NCBI RefSeq assembly: GCF_048544455.1 | Contig: NC_133538.1 | Span: 255,798,491-255,862,490 of the forward strand | DNA length: 64,000 nt | From: Silene latifolia | Taxonomy: Eukaryota > Streptophyta > Magnoliopsida > Caryophyllales > Caryophyllaceae | Reading direction: 5' to 3' | Shown here: piece by piece, positions 1 through 9,619 of the stretch | Position numbering within the stretch: position 1 is the first letter of the stretch | Layout of the letters: each line of letters opens with the position of its first letter | Position numbers and translations under genes: made by a program | The notes under the pieces: generated by a model | Seen by the model: the letters and a program-made list of their open reading frames with translations, nothing else | The model's database searches: none | What the model was told of the DNA's origin: nothing

Positions 1-53
1 AGTTGACCAATTCTTATTTAACTTGTACCGTTTCCAATACAACCCAAACTCTT

Positions 54-61
54 TATAAGTA
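54..61 (+). promoter_or_regulatory. candidate TATA box of the XS-like gene
   Basis: TATAAGTA lies about 95 bases before the ATG at 151, a usual distance for a plant core promoter plus short 5' UTR. The stretch holds two imperfect copies of a motif around AACTTGTACCGTTT (about 20-33 and 85-98). Placement is by motif only. Confidence 0.25.
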
Positions 62-150
62 GAATTATAATTTTCACAATCTTAACTTGTACCGTTTGCA
101 CTTTCCAATTCTTAACTTTTTAAGTCCTCCATTAATTTTCCACATCGATT

Positions 151-738
151 ATGTCGTCAAGTTCATCAACTTATATTGGTTCATATTATTCATCCGTTGA
201 TGATGATGAAGCATTATATGAACCTCTTATAGGACCCCCAAGTAGATTTATGTACGCTAAACCCTTTACGTGCATCATTCACAATCTCCCGTATACAGAG
301 GACGGGCATGAAAAGGCTATACTCTCGTATACCCTTGACTGGTTAATAGGTTTGATTCGGTTAGCCGGATTGAATTTGGTTCAAATTATCTACCCGGACA
401 ATGATACGCATCATGGCTTCGGGCGGTGCGCCCTCATCGAGTTTGGCAGGGGTGAGGAGCGGGAATGCTTTCCTCAGGCTCGCAAACTTGAGCGGGCATT
501 CTATAACAATGACTCTTTGAGACTCTGGTTTTATCAGGATGAACAGCGGGTAGGCCCATATTTATGGGTTACGAATGAATCTGACCGTCTCCTACTACTT
601 CCGATTCTGCACCGCCAAGATCGCATTACCGAGCAGGGGAAAGTGCCGTTGCAATGGGAAAGCGACTCAGTGCATTGGGTGGAAGGTGAAAGAGACATAT
701 ATGGTGATATTGTCTCTGAATTCCAGAGGATGAGGTAA
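151..738 (+). CDS. XS-domain-like (RRM-fold) protein, 195 aa
   Basis: Uninterrupted ORF with a Ser-rich start, then an RRM/XS-like order of motifs. An RNP2-like strand CIIHNLP sits near residues 41-47. An RNP1-like strand GFGRCALIEF sits near residues 89-98. A helix QARKLERAF is followed by GPYLWVTNESD near residues 135-145. XS domains, known from SGS3 and the FDM/IDN2 RNA-directed DNA methylation proteins, have the same layout of an initial strand, a G-x-A-x-V/I-E-F strand, an A..fe..F helix and an l-Y-g-W-V-A segment. Family membership is my inference from that layout; an ordinary divergent RRM is the alternative. There is no zinc finger or coiled coil, so it would be a stand-alone XS-like unit, much shorter than SGS3 or FDM proteins. 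A damaged paralogue lies tail-to-tail downstream, which supports the reading frame being real. Confidence 0.5.
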   Translation: MSSSSSTYIGSYYSSVDDDEALYEPLIGPPSRFMYAKPFTCIIHNLPYTEDGHEKAILSYTLDWLIGLIRLAGLNLVQIIYPDNDTHHGFGRCALIEFGRGEERECFPQARKLERAFYNNDSLRLWFYQDEQRVGPYLWVTNESDRLLLLPILHRQDRITEQGKVPLQWESDSVHWVEGERDIYGDIVSEFQRMR

Positions 739-935
739 CAAAAAACATACTCCCTCCATTCAACTCCACACTACACATTTGCTTTTTCACGTTTGTCAAC
801 GCTTGTTTTATGCGATTTTTTTTCTTTAGGTTGATATTTTAATGTACTCCTAAAAACCTAAGTCATTATAATAAAAGTATGATATTTTTCTGGTGATATT
901 GTCTCTGAATTCCAGAGGATGGGGTAACAAACAAC
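702..935. repeat. 45-bp direct repeat covering the 3' end of the XS-like gene
   Basis: The last coding bases and stop of the XS-like gene (702-746) recur almost perfectly at 891-935, beginning TGGTGATATTGTCTCTGAAT. The second copy has only a couple of substitutions. The 144 bases between them include a Stowaway-like end. It is either a partial tandem duplication or a scar of a local insertion. Confidence 0.75.
748..890. mobile_element. Stowaway-like MITE fragment
   Basis: Begins TACTCCCTCCATTCAACTCC, which resembles the terminal repeat of plant Stowaway (Tc1/mariner) MITEs. No matching inverted terminus is visible before 890, so it is at best truncated. The rest is AT-rich with no coding potential. 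Confidence 0.3.
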
Positions 936-1025
936 GTAACAAAAAAACAAAAATAAAATAAACTTTAATTCAAACCACCACCATAATCCAAATACAACCT
1001 AAAATGACAGATAATAATTAAAGAC

Positions 1026-1560
1026 TTAATTATTAGAATCTGATGAAGTATTAGGATACTCATCATGAATTTCGGTATATAGCAAGTCGTAGATCGGCCC
1101 TTCTTTATCACCAGGAAGCGCAGGTAGAATGGCCTCTTTCTCCCATGACATAGGCACGGTGGCAAGAATGTGATGCTTCCTGCGATGTTTCAGCAGATGA
1201 TGATCAAGATGGGTCGCAACCCATAGATAAGGGCCTTGTTATTTATCATCCGAATAGAAGTCCTATTTCCCCGCATCTTCCTCCGCAAATCTAGCCCCTA
1301 ATTTTCTTGCCTGGCGAAAACTATCATGGCAGTTGGCTTCGTCAAACACGATAAAAGCGAAGCCTAAAAAACCTTGCTTGTTTGTAGACACGGGGTACAC
1401 TTTTTTAACCGCGGTGAAACCGGAGTTATGAAGCATTTGCGTCAACCACCCAAAATTAGGGTTTAAATTCTTTCCATTCACACCATAATGAACTGGGAGA
1501 TTATGGAGAATGCAAGTAAAAGGCTGTGCGTAACGAGAATGTGATTTTAGCTCCGATACA
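1026..1560 (-). pseudogene. decayed XS-like paralogue of the 151-738 gene
   Basis: Reading the minus strand leftwards from about 1560, one frame gives YAQPFTCILHNLP, a GFLGFAFIVF strand, the helix RQARKLGARF, then after two stops GPYLWVATHLDHH and a tail ending SDSNN at a natural stop (1026-1028). Each block aligns in order with the plus-strand gene at 151-738. The two in-frame stops are TAG at 1263-1265 and TAA about seven codons later, between the conserved helix and the GPYLWV block. No convincing start codon is seen upstream. The copy lies tail-to-tail with the intact gene, so the pair is an inverted duplication in which one member has died. Divergence between the copies is large, so the duplication is old. 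Confidence 0.65.
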
Positions 1561-1739
1561 CCAGCCCTATTTTTTTAGAGAGAAATTTAGAAAGAAATTA
1601 AAGAGTAAATGTTTGATAATTTAGAATTTGACCTAAAATATTATGAAGACATATTTATAAAATTATTTTGGTCAAATTGAATATTTATTAAAGCTCAGTT
1701 TTGAATGCAGTAATCAAATTGAAAAATCTAATCAAATAC
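1561..1739. other. AT-rich spacer, nothing recognised
   Basis: AT-rich sequence 5' of the minus-strand pseudogene. It may hold the old promoter of that copy but no motif stands out. Confidence 0.4.
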
Positions 1740-2145
1740 TGACAACGTTTGAATTGAAAATCCGTTATCTCATAATAGAAAATAATAACGGTTAAAAAAA
1801 ATGCGTAGCTATAACATAATAACGGGTAACAAAAACCGTTGCTGGTGTTAATTTAGTAACGGTTTTTGAAATGCCGATATCTTAAACTGGTAGTGGTTTT
1901 CTAACAACCGTTGATAAGGGTGATTCTATAACGAGTTTTTGGAAACCGTTAAAAGTTTTTGACAACGGTTTGTTAAGCAGCCGTTGTCAAATTATAATAA
2001 CAACGGTTTTCGCGGGAAACCGTTATTCCTATTAGCGCGGTCTAGGTTTTCGCTAATATTTGGAAAACGGTAATCTAAGTGTCGTTATTAAATGCATTAA
2101 ACCGTGTTGATACGCTCCTTATTGATTGCCAGATTTGGCGTAGTG
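1740..2145. mobile_element. CACTA (En/Spm) transposon remnant, right end
   Basis: The right edge reads CCAGATTTGGCGTAGTG at about 2129-2145, which on the other strand is the CACTACGCC type of terminus of plant CACTA transposons. The preceding 400 bases hold many copies of AACGGTT, AACCGTT and related words in both orientations, as expected of subterminal transposase-binding repeats. No left terminus and no transposase were found, so this is a truncated non-autonomous element. The left limit is approximate. Confidence 0.55.
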
Positions 2146-2749
2146 ATAATAGCGTGATAATCAAATCATACTTGTTGTTGTCGTGTGTGGCATACGCTTC
2201 TCCTAGCTTGTTGATTGCATGTTAATTTGTTTCTAAATTACATGATCATGGTTGTCCTATTTATGTCCCATACATGCTTTTAATTTTTAGAAAAGTAATA
2301 TATGTTCCATAATTGTTGTCTTTACATATATGCATACCTCGTTTTATGGTTGGGGTGAACTTCGGGGACGGAGTTCCTTTTTAGAGGGGTAGATAACATC
2401 GCAGCAAAAGATATGGCAAAGTTAGCAAAACTTCTTTAATGTTATTACTTTTGAGTCTTTAAACCGTCGCTTCATAACTTAAGCTAATTTACGACATCAG
2501 TTTTGTTTTCTAAATAGTTTGACGGTTTGCATATAGCGATAGTATAGTGACTTCGTGGTCGTCAAAATCATATCAGGTAGTGGTAATAACTCTGTCGTGT
2601 ATACGTTGGCGTTATTCAGTATTGCCTAAGATACTTGGTTTTCCCTTGTCGCACAAGTACTAGGTGACCCCTTGAGTTGCGTTGTTATGTTGCTTTGGGA
2701 AGTGGGGAACGAACTTCGGGGACGAAATTTCTTTTTTAGGGGGGAAGAC
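2146..2749 (+). mobile_element. element B: 3' internal remnant of a chromovirus-type LTR element
   Basis: This stretch precedes the LTR that starts at 2750. It holds two copies of the GGGGAC-loop hairpin (2357-2376 and 2711-2730), each followed by a purine-rich tract, the arrangement also seen in elements G and K. The final polypurine tract is about 2738-2749 and abuts the LTR. No ORF of B survives. The left limit is uncertain, since the sequence from 2146 to 2340 has no recognisable content. Confidence 0.6.
2357..2730 (+). other. paired GGGGAC-loop hairpins of element B
   Basis: GAACTTC-GGGGAC-GGAGTTC (2357-2376) and GAACTTC-GGGGAC-GAAATTT (2711-2730). The first stem keeps pairing with one G-U wobble; the second has decayed. 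Each is followed within about 10 bases by a purine run. Confidence 0.6.
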
Positions 2750-3613
2750 TGTAATACCCGCCTTGATTAGGGACCCGTTAACCGACCTATTGACCAAAGG
2801 AGAGCCTTAGCAAGGGATACGGGAGAGGTTACTTGGCCAACGTAACTTGTTACTCGACCTAGCTAGGGCCACTTAGCCGAGTAGCTCAGATACTCGACCG
2901 AGTGTGGCGTACTCGACTGAGCAAACCCATACTCGACCGAGTACTTCCTCAGTCCGCGTGTAATTATAAAACGTGGAATCATAAACCCGCCAATTCATTT
3001 TCGACGGTTCCTTTCTCTTTCTAAACCTAATCTCTCTCCCTCCCAATCCTCTCATCTCACCCTACATGTCTAGAATGGCCTTGCACATTAATTCGGGAAA
3101 GGTGACGGTCTAGGCATGGAGTAACCGAGTCAAGTTGTCGGCATCGGTCTACGCCTCAAGGTGAGTTTGTGATTTGTGGTTGTCTTTCAGTGGATCTTGA
3201 ATAGTTTAGTGATAGGATCTGGGTGTTACTTGTAAGGTTTGTCATGGAGTCGTGCTTGGCTTGTATGATGGATGCACTTTTATGGAATAGCGAAAAGGTA
3301 GGGTTTCCCTACTCAGTTGCCTGTTTAATTGGTTTAACACGGTGTTGATTGTTGTATTGGCATGATTGGTATTGTTATTGGAATTGTCTTTCTTGGATGT
3401 TTAGATTGGTTGTTGTTTGTCTATGGTTTGTGAGGTGCGTCCTCGGCTGAGTGGAGTCATCATCGGGAATGGCTTCACGCCCTTGATTCTCCCCTTGTGG
3501 TTCTCGTCACAAGGGGATGTGCACATTAATGGACATGGGTTATTGCTCATTACGATGAGCGGGGCTTAGGTGGGCAAGGCTGCGGTCCCCCACTGGCGGT
3601 GAGGATTACCTGT
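2750..3613 (+). repeat. element B 3' LTR, left part
   Basis: Begins TGTAATACCC immediately after a polypurine tract. It aligns in order with the LTRs of elements A, G and K, including the block around GGGGGACCGCAG on the opposite strand of A. It stops at 3613 where chromovirus A is inserted and resumes at 38453. The combined LTR is about 1.34 kb. Near its start are CGATCG-type motifs in a diverged form (ACTCGACCGAGT, about 2850-2943). Confidence 0.85.
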
Positions 3614-4992
3614 TGTAACATCCCCATACACCAAGGTGCCTTACCAAAACCACCTAATGCATGAAAGTGCTACTATCTCGGTTACCCGAGGTAATGTATA
3701 TCAAATAGACCATAAAGAAATGTACTTAATTAAGTAAATGAGTTTAAGTGATTACAATTCAAAAACCAAAACTGTAAAGTAAATACAAATGTTCCTAAAC
3801 TAAACCAACTAAAAAGAAATCTAAGTTCAAGACACAGCGGAAGACTCTAGTGACAAGTGATGACTCCATCCCAGCTATCCCTCGCGCAAGCCATCTCATA
3901 CCTGCTCAATAACTGCTCACCATCCCCGAATGGATCACCATAATTTTTAAAACATTTAAAGGGGTCAGTTACTGATTACATAAAACAAGATACACAAGAT
4001 ACAACACACACAACTCCCAACTCCATTATATCTCCACACACCTGACTAAACATTGAAGTGTGTAGTCCTGCAAGAATACCCATCACAACAGATATTCCAC
4101 GCCGCCAGTGGGGGACCGCAACCGTACCCACCAAATCCCGACTCATCTAATCCGAGCGAAACCCATGTTCCTTAATGTGCACATCCCCTCCTGTGGCGGG
4201 TTCCACAGAGGGCGAATCAAGGGCGTGAAGCCACTCACGCAAGTGACTCCACTCAGCCGAGGACACGCCTCGCGAATCACAGACAAACACAACCAGCCAC
4301 ATTATACAATAACAATTACCAATATGATAAAGATCAACAACAGTAAACAACGAACAACAATTCACCAACCAAACTATGTAATCAATAACCGAGAAGGAAA
4401 ACCCTACCTGGAATAAGCAATTCACCAAATCGTAACAAATCAGCTATTCAATACTGCTCCTCTACGAAACCACCTCCTATAATCACATAACCATACAATT
4501 ACTATGTAATACACATCATACTCCCAAAATCCTCCAAAATACCCAATTAGGGCTTTAAACAAAATCAACGAAAAGGCATAAAAACTATACAAGGATCTTA
4601 CCCACAGTACGACGAACTCAATGGCGTAAAGAACACGACGATCCGACAACTTTAACCCTTAGGATTTGATAGCAACGCGAAGACGAAGGCAACGTCACTT
4701 GTTTTTCTCTTGTGAGGTTTTAGAAAAGATAAAGTGAAAAAGAAACTGACGGAATACTTTATATATCATTCTCGCATTGCTAACAAAACCGGCAGAAATA
4801 ACCCGTAGAACCGACTTACTCGATCGACTAAGTCACTTACTCGATCGAGTGACCCTTACTCGATCGAGTGCCACACTTACTCGATCGAGTACTCATCAGC
4901 AGTACACTATTTCGAAATCCAAACTCAGTTACTCGACAGAGTAAACCCCATTCGATAGAGTACCCAAAAGCATAGAAAACCGTAGTATTACA
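3614..4992 (-). repeat. chromovirus A 3' LTR
   Basis: Plus-strand edges are TGTAACATCC and AGTATTACA, giving the usual TG...CA ends. It carries a cluster of ACTCGATCGAGT motifs (4817-4970). In element orientation a TATATAAA-type TATA box follows (about 4751-4758 on the plus strand). The polypurine tract lies just outside at 4993-5007. Confidence 0.92.
4817..4970. repeat. CGATCG palindrome cluster in the A 3' LTR
   Basis: Four ACTCGATCGAGT-type units between 4817 and 4890, two of them perfect 12-bp palindromes spaced by about 10-20 bases. Two degenerate units (ACTCGACAGAGT and a TTCGATAGAGT) follow to 4970. The cluster is just upstream of the predicted TATA box in element orientation. Confidence 0.85.
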
Positions 4993-5007
4993 GTCTTCCC
5001 TCCTTAA
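4993..5007 (-). other. polypurine tract of chromovirus A
   Basis: Minus strand TTAAGGAGGGAAGAC directly abuts the LTR terminus TGTAATAC. This is the plus-strand DNA primer site of the element. Confidence 0.85.
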
Positions 5008-5010
5008 AAA

Positions 5011-5232
5011 GAACTTCGTCCCCGAAGTTCAACCCATACTCAAAAACAAAACATACTAACTCAACCACGACACAACAACGCAACCAAAAACTCAAAACAA
5101 ATCTCCCAACAACAACTCAGCCCGACTCAAAGCAACTACTAACTGTACCAAAAACTAACATAAACCATACTAAAAACCTTATGCGACCATCTCCTACCCC
5201 CCTAAAAGAAACATGGTTACGTCCCCGTAACC
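5011..5232 (-). other. two GGGGAC-loop hairpins of chromovirus A
   Basis: On the minus strand GAACTTC-GGGGAC-GAAGTTC (5011-5030) has a perfect 7-bp stem. GGTTAC-GGGGAC-GTAACC (5215-5232) has a different but perfect 6-bp stem and the same loop. The second overlaps the end of the chromodomain reading frame and is followed by a purine-rich run. Confidence 0.8.
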
Positions 5233-5627
5233 ACACATACCTGATCAAAAAGAGACGGATACCGCTCCCTTATAGCCCCTTCCACCTCCCAAGTCGCTTC
5301 CTCAACCTTATGATTAGACCATAGGACTTTAAACAACACCGTTTCCCCGGACCTAGTTTTCCGAACCTTGCGATCCAGAATCTGTTTTGGCACCTCAAGA
5401 TAAGACAAGGACTCATCCAACTATATGTTGTCCACCTCTAGCACATGGGAGGGATCACTCACATACTTCCGTAACTGAGGCACATGGAACACATTATACA
5501 CACGATCCAAAGCTGCTGGTAACACTAACCGGTAAGCAACCTCTCCCACACGATCTAAAATCTCATATGGTCCGATGAACTTCTGGCTCAGCTTCCATTT
5601 CTTACCAAACCTCATAACCCGACGCAT
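5217..5627 (-). pseudogene. chromovirus A integrase C-terminus and chromodomain
   Basis: The minus-strand ORF 5627-5421 carries the GPY/F-like module of integrase (KFIGPYEILDRVGEVAYRL ... VFHVPQLRKY). An in-frame stop at 5421-5423 separates it from 5420-5217, which reads as a chromodomain: LEVPKQILDRKVRKTRSG followed by VLFKVLWSNH and EATWE. Chromodomains in this position bind chromatin marks and bias integration; that role is known from the family. The chromodomain ends at a natural stop that overlaps a GGGGAC-loop hairpin. The frame is damaged only by the internal stop, so the segment is well preserved. Confidence 0.85.
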
Positions 5628-5649
5628 AGGAGATACTTTCAGAAGAAAC

Positions 5650-6240
5650 CTATCCCCAACCTGAAACTCTATTTTCCGCTTTTATCTTTTGTCGAATCAC
5701 CTTTACCTGTTCTATCATCTCCTGTACCATCTGTGGTCCTAAAACCACTGCCTCAGATCTATCATCCCAGCAAATCGGACTCCTACACCTCCTCCCATAC
5801 AAAGCCTCAAACGGTGCCATCCCAATACTTGTATGGTAGCTGTTGTTATAAGAAAACTCGATCCGATCCAACCTATCCTCCCAGCTACCGCCAAACTCCA
5901 TCACACAAGCTCGCAACATATCCTTTAAGGTCTTGATAGTTCTCTCTGTCTGCCCATCTATTGCAGGATGAAAAGCAGTACTCATCTTCAAGGTAGTTCC
6001 CATCATCCCCTGTAACTTTTGCCAAAACCGAGAAATAAACCTCGCATCCCGTTCTGGCACAATGTCCTTAGGGACTCCATGTAACCTCACCACATATTTT
6101 TTGTACCCATTAGCCAACTGAACCTTACTCCATGTATCTTTCATAGGAATGAAGTGTGCTGACTTAGTCAAACGGTCGACTATCACCCATATCATGTTGT
6201 TACCCTGCTGGCTCCTCGGTAAACCCACTATAAAGTCCAT
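5650..6240 (-). pseudogene. chromovirus A integrase catalytic core
   Basis: The ORF reads MDFIVGLPRS, then VDRLTKSAHFIPM, GVPKDIVPERDARFISRFW, HPAIDGQTERTIK and YNNSYHTSIGMAPFEALYG, the usual signature of Ty3/gypsy integrase. The region of the second catalytic Asp reads PERDARF, in which the residue before RD appears changed, so catalysis is doubtful. The final Glu lies in GQTER. The frame ends at 5650 after a shift that leads into the C-terminal module at 5627. Upstream it is continuous with the zinc-binding region at 6379-6720 except for stops. Confidence 0.85.
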
Positions 6241-6378
6241 AGAGATAGATTCTCATTTCCACTCAGGTACCTAAAGAGACTGAATCTTACCCTATGGTCG
6301 TCGTTGCTCTCCCTTAACTCTCTGACATGTCAAACATCATGCCACGAACTCAACTGTTTCTCTCTTTATCCCAGGCCA

Positions 6379-6841
6379 CTAGAAAGTCTTCTTCAAATCT
6401 TTATACAACTTGTCACCACCTGGATGTACTGAATACGGTGTGCAATAAGCCTCTGTCATGATTATCTTTTTCAACTCCTCATCACTAGGAACACACTTTC
6501 TCCCATCAAACCGAACACTCCCATCTATATGAATAGAGAACCGAGACACTGTCCCTTTCTCTACTCCAGCTCTCCACTCCTCAATCTTAGGATCAAGAGC
6601 CTGCTTCCTGCGAATATCATCATAAAGGTCTGGCTCCACTGTCAAGTCCCCTCTAGCATCCCCTTTTTGTATCACATGTATCCCCATCTTCCCTACCTCA
6701 CCTCTCAACCTCATCGGCAACCACGTTTACTTTTCAATGGTATATGATATCCATGTCATAGTCCCCTATCAGCTCCATCCACCTCCCTTGTCTCATGTTC
6801 AGCTCCTTTTGAGTAAAGATATACTTGAGACTCTTGTGATC
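6379..6841 (-). pseudogene. chromovirus A RNase H tail, linker and integrase N-terminus
   Basis: The minus-strand ORF 6720-6379 covers the linker after RNase H (DIRRKQALDPKIEEWRAG) and the start of the integrase zinc-binding domain (EAYCTPYSVHPGGDKLYKDL). It ends at an in-frame TAG at 6379-6381 just before the usual WPG segment. The 6721-6841 part, outside an open frame, still shows the remains of the RNase H tail on the minus strand. Stops place it among the dead parts of pol. Confidence 0.7.
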
Positions 6842-6982
6842 TCAAAACACTTTAAAGGTCGCTCCATAAAGGTAGTGCCTCCAAATCTTAAGAGCAAACA
6901 TAACTGCACCCAACTCTAGATCATATGTCAGATAGTTCTCCTCATAAGGTTTCAGTTGCCTAGAAGCATAGGCAATTAATTT
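6842..6982 (-). pseudogene. chromovirus A RNase H, part downstream of the CACTA insertion
   Basis: The minus strand encodes [20 protein letters not shown] and a following helix ending [13 protein letters not shown], a typical Ty3/gypsy RNase H segment, closed by a stop at 6842. The upstream half of the domain continues on the far side of the CACTA element at 8398. When one copy of the TTT duplication is discounted the reading frame matches across the gap. Confidence 0.85.
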
Positions 6983-8394
6983 CACTACAACGAAAACGCC
7001 GGGAACTGATGGAAAAAATCCGTCAGTAAAGGGCAAAATCCGTCAGTAAAGGTCATTTCCTGACGGAATTTCCGTCGGGATGCGGCGTCAGCGTTTTTCA
7101 TCACTAAAATACATATACTGACGGAATTTCCGTCAGTAAACCCAAATATTGACGGATAACTGACGGAATAACCGTCGTCCAATACCAGCAGACGACTGAT
7201 GGAATTTCCGTTAGTATATCAAATTCCTGACAGAATTTCCGTCAGAAGCGTGATACGTGGCATATTTGGCGGCTTTTTTGAAATTCTAAAAAAAGGCCCT
7301 CTGACAGAATTTCCGTCACTTTTGTTGACTTTTCCTGATGGAATTTCCGTCAGGGGCCTGACACGTGGCATTTTTAGGAAAATGGTAATTCTGGCCTCTG
7401 ACGAAAATTAAACAAAAATAAATTAAAAGGAGATTAAACAATACCTAATTAACATCACAAAGAAAAAATTAAAAACGAAGAATGAGAAAGATGGAGGCAG
7501 CGACAGGTATGGCGGCGGCAAGGCGGCGTCAGGGTGGTGGTGGTGACGGCGTTACTGTGGAAGAAAAGAAAAAAATGGAAAAAATAAAAGGAAAAGGAAA
7601 AAGAGAAAGAAGAGAGGAAGAAAAGACAAAGATAATTACCTAATAGTGACGGCGACGCCGTGGTGGTGTTGGTGGTGGTGGTGGTGGCGCCGGAAGTGGA
7701 GAAGGGTGGTGGTGGTGGTGTCGGGTTTTTAGAGAGTTAGGGCTAGGCGTTTTTAATTGATTTGGGGGAAATTTGGTAAAGTGTCGAGGGGGACAGTGCG
7801 GGTTTGAGATAAAAGACGCCTCTGACGGAAATTCCGTCAGTGATTTAGTATTACTGACGGAAATTCCGTCAGTATTGTAAAATTACTGACAGAAATTCTG
7901 TCAGAGGCACACCAACTCAGTCAATAATTCACCCAACAGTACACGTCACAATAAGTGAGTCTATGACGGAAATTCCGTCAGTAATTTCGAAGTACTTACG
8001 AAATTTCCGTCAGAGACTCAATTATTGTGACAGCTCAGGTGCACACTGGATTTCATATATCTAATACATTTGACGGAAATTTCGTCAGTATAATGCTTTT
8101 CCTGATGGAAATTCTGTAAGATGGCCAAGTTATTTGACAGTTGGTGTGCACTGCTGTGTGTGAGAATCATCTGACGGACATTCCGTCAGTAGTAGAATTG
8201 TACTGACGGAAATTCCGTCAGATATTTTTTAGCGCCATTGACTTTGTCAACGCGCCAATAGTATCTGACGGGATTTCCATCAGGAATTGGTACTGACGGA
8301 AGTTCCGTCAGAAAACCGTCAGTTTCCCATGTTTTCTGACGGCTTTTATTTTCCGTCAGTGTGCCCGTCACTATCCCGCATTTTCGTTGTAGTG
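6983..8394. mobile_element. non-autonomous CACTA transposon, 1412 bp
   Basis: Left end CACTACAACGAAAACGCCGG and right end (other strand) CACTACAACGAAAATGCGGG form the terminal inverted repeats. TSD TTT is at 6980-6982 and 8395-8397, the 3-bp size expected for En/Spm elements. The outer 450 bases on the left and about 600 on the right are packed with the palindrome TGACGGAAATTCCGTCA and its variants, acting as subterminal repeats. The core (about 7440-7800) is purine- and GGTGGT-rich. No transposase is encoded, so it would rely on an enzyme made elsewhere. It sits in the RNase H region of chromovirus A. Confidence 0.95.
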
Positions 8395-8397
8395 TTT

Positions 8398-9607
8398 CCC
8401 ATTCTGCATCAACACACATTCTAACCCATTCTTTGAGGTATATGTACAGACTTCAAAGTTCTCACACCCTTCAGGTAAAGCTAAGACTGGTCAAACGCTC
8501 CTTTAATGTAAGGAACACCGTCTCACAACTTTCATCCCAACGAAACATGTTCTCTTTCCTCATCAACGATGTCATAGGTCTGGCGATCTTTGAAAAGTCC
8601 TTCACGAACCAACGTTAGTACCCTGCCAAACCCAAGAAACTCCTGATCTCTGCCACATTCTTCGGTGCTTTCCACTTAGACATTGCCTCTATCTTTGTTG
8701 GATCCACAGCTACACCATCCTTGGAAATCACATGCCCCAGAAAGGCAACTTCCTCGAGCCAGAACTCACACTTAGATAACTTTGCATACAGCTGATTGTC
8801 ACGCAAAGTCTGTAACACCAACCTCAAGTGCTCCTCATGCTCCTCCTTAGTCTTGGAATAGACTAAGATATCATTTATGAACACCACCACAAACCGATCC
8901 AAAAACTGACTGAAGACCCGGTTTATCAAATCCATAAACACTGCCGGTGCATTAGCCAACCCAAATGGCATTACCACTTACTCATAGTGACCATACCTCG
9001 ATCTAAAAGTTGTCTTTGGTATGTCCTCGTCCCGAATCCTCACCTGATGGTAACCTGATCTCAAATCAATCTTTGAAAAGACTCCTGTTCTACTCAACTG
9101 GTCAAACAAACCATCTATCCTTGGCAAAGGATCCTTGTTCTCCACTATAACCCTGTTCAGCTCTCTGTAGTCGATGCACAACCTCAAACTCCCATCTTTC
9201 TTCTTCACAAACAGAACTGGTGCTCCCCACGGCGATACACTACGTCTAATGTATCCCTTGTCAATCAAATTATCTAGCTGTTTCTTCAGCTCCTCCAACT
9301 CCTTAGGACCCATGCGGTAGGGGGCCTTAGAGATTGTTCTCGTCCCTGGTTTCAGCTCTACACTGAAATCTATATCCCTCTTTGGTGGCACACCGGGTAT
9401 CTCCTTCGGAAAAACATCTAGAAACTCTCCCACCACTGATATCTGATCAGCTGTCGAACTCACCTTACTATGGTCTCTCACATGGCATTGAATCAAAGGA
9501 CACCCCTTCCTCAAATAAGACTTCAATGTCACCGCTGCAATCACTTTGACTTTGGTTTTGACAACAAACCCACGATAAGACACACTAACTCCCTTAGGAC
9601 CTCTCAA
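8398..9607 (-). pseudogene. chromovirus A reverse transcriptase and RNase H N-terminus
   Basis: The frame 9607-8978 carries the protease-RT linker and RT fingers: [57 protein letters not shown] and [13 protein letters not shown]. An in-frame TAA at 8978-8980 interrupts the conserved YE-x-VMPFGL stretch. The frame continues to 8615 with [12 protein letters not shown] and the active-site box, which reads FINDILVYS: the first catalytic Asp is Asn (codon 8873-8875). Another stop at 8615-8617 precedes the RNase H start, which runs to the CACTA insertion. With two stops and the changed Asp this RT is almost certainly inactive. Confidence 0.9.
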
Positions 9608-9619
9608 AGAGACTCTCTT

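Noticed and set aside
4108..4649. ORFs on both strands around 4.1-4.6 kb, and the similar ones at 28.3 and 34.3 kb
   Set aside because: They lie in LTRs of A and G and reflect a GC-richer LTR segment read in chance frames; no domain and no conservation of frame between copies.
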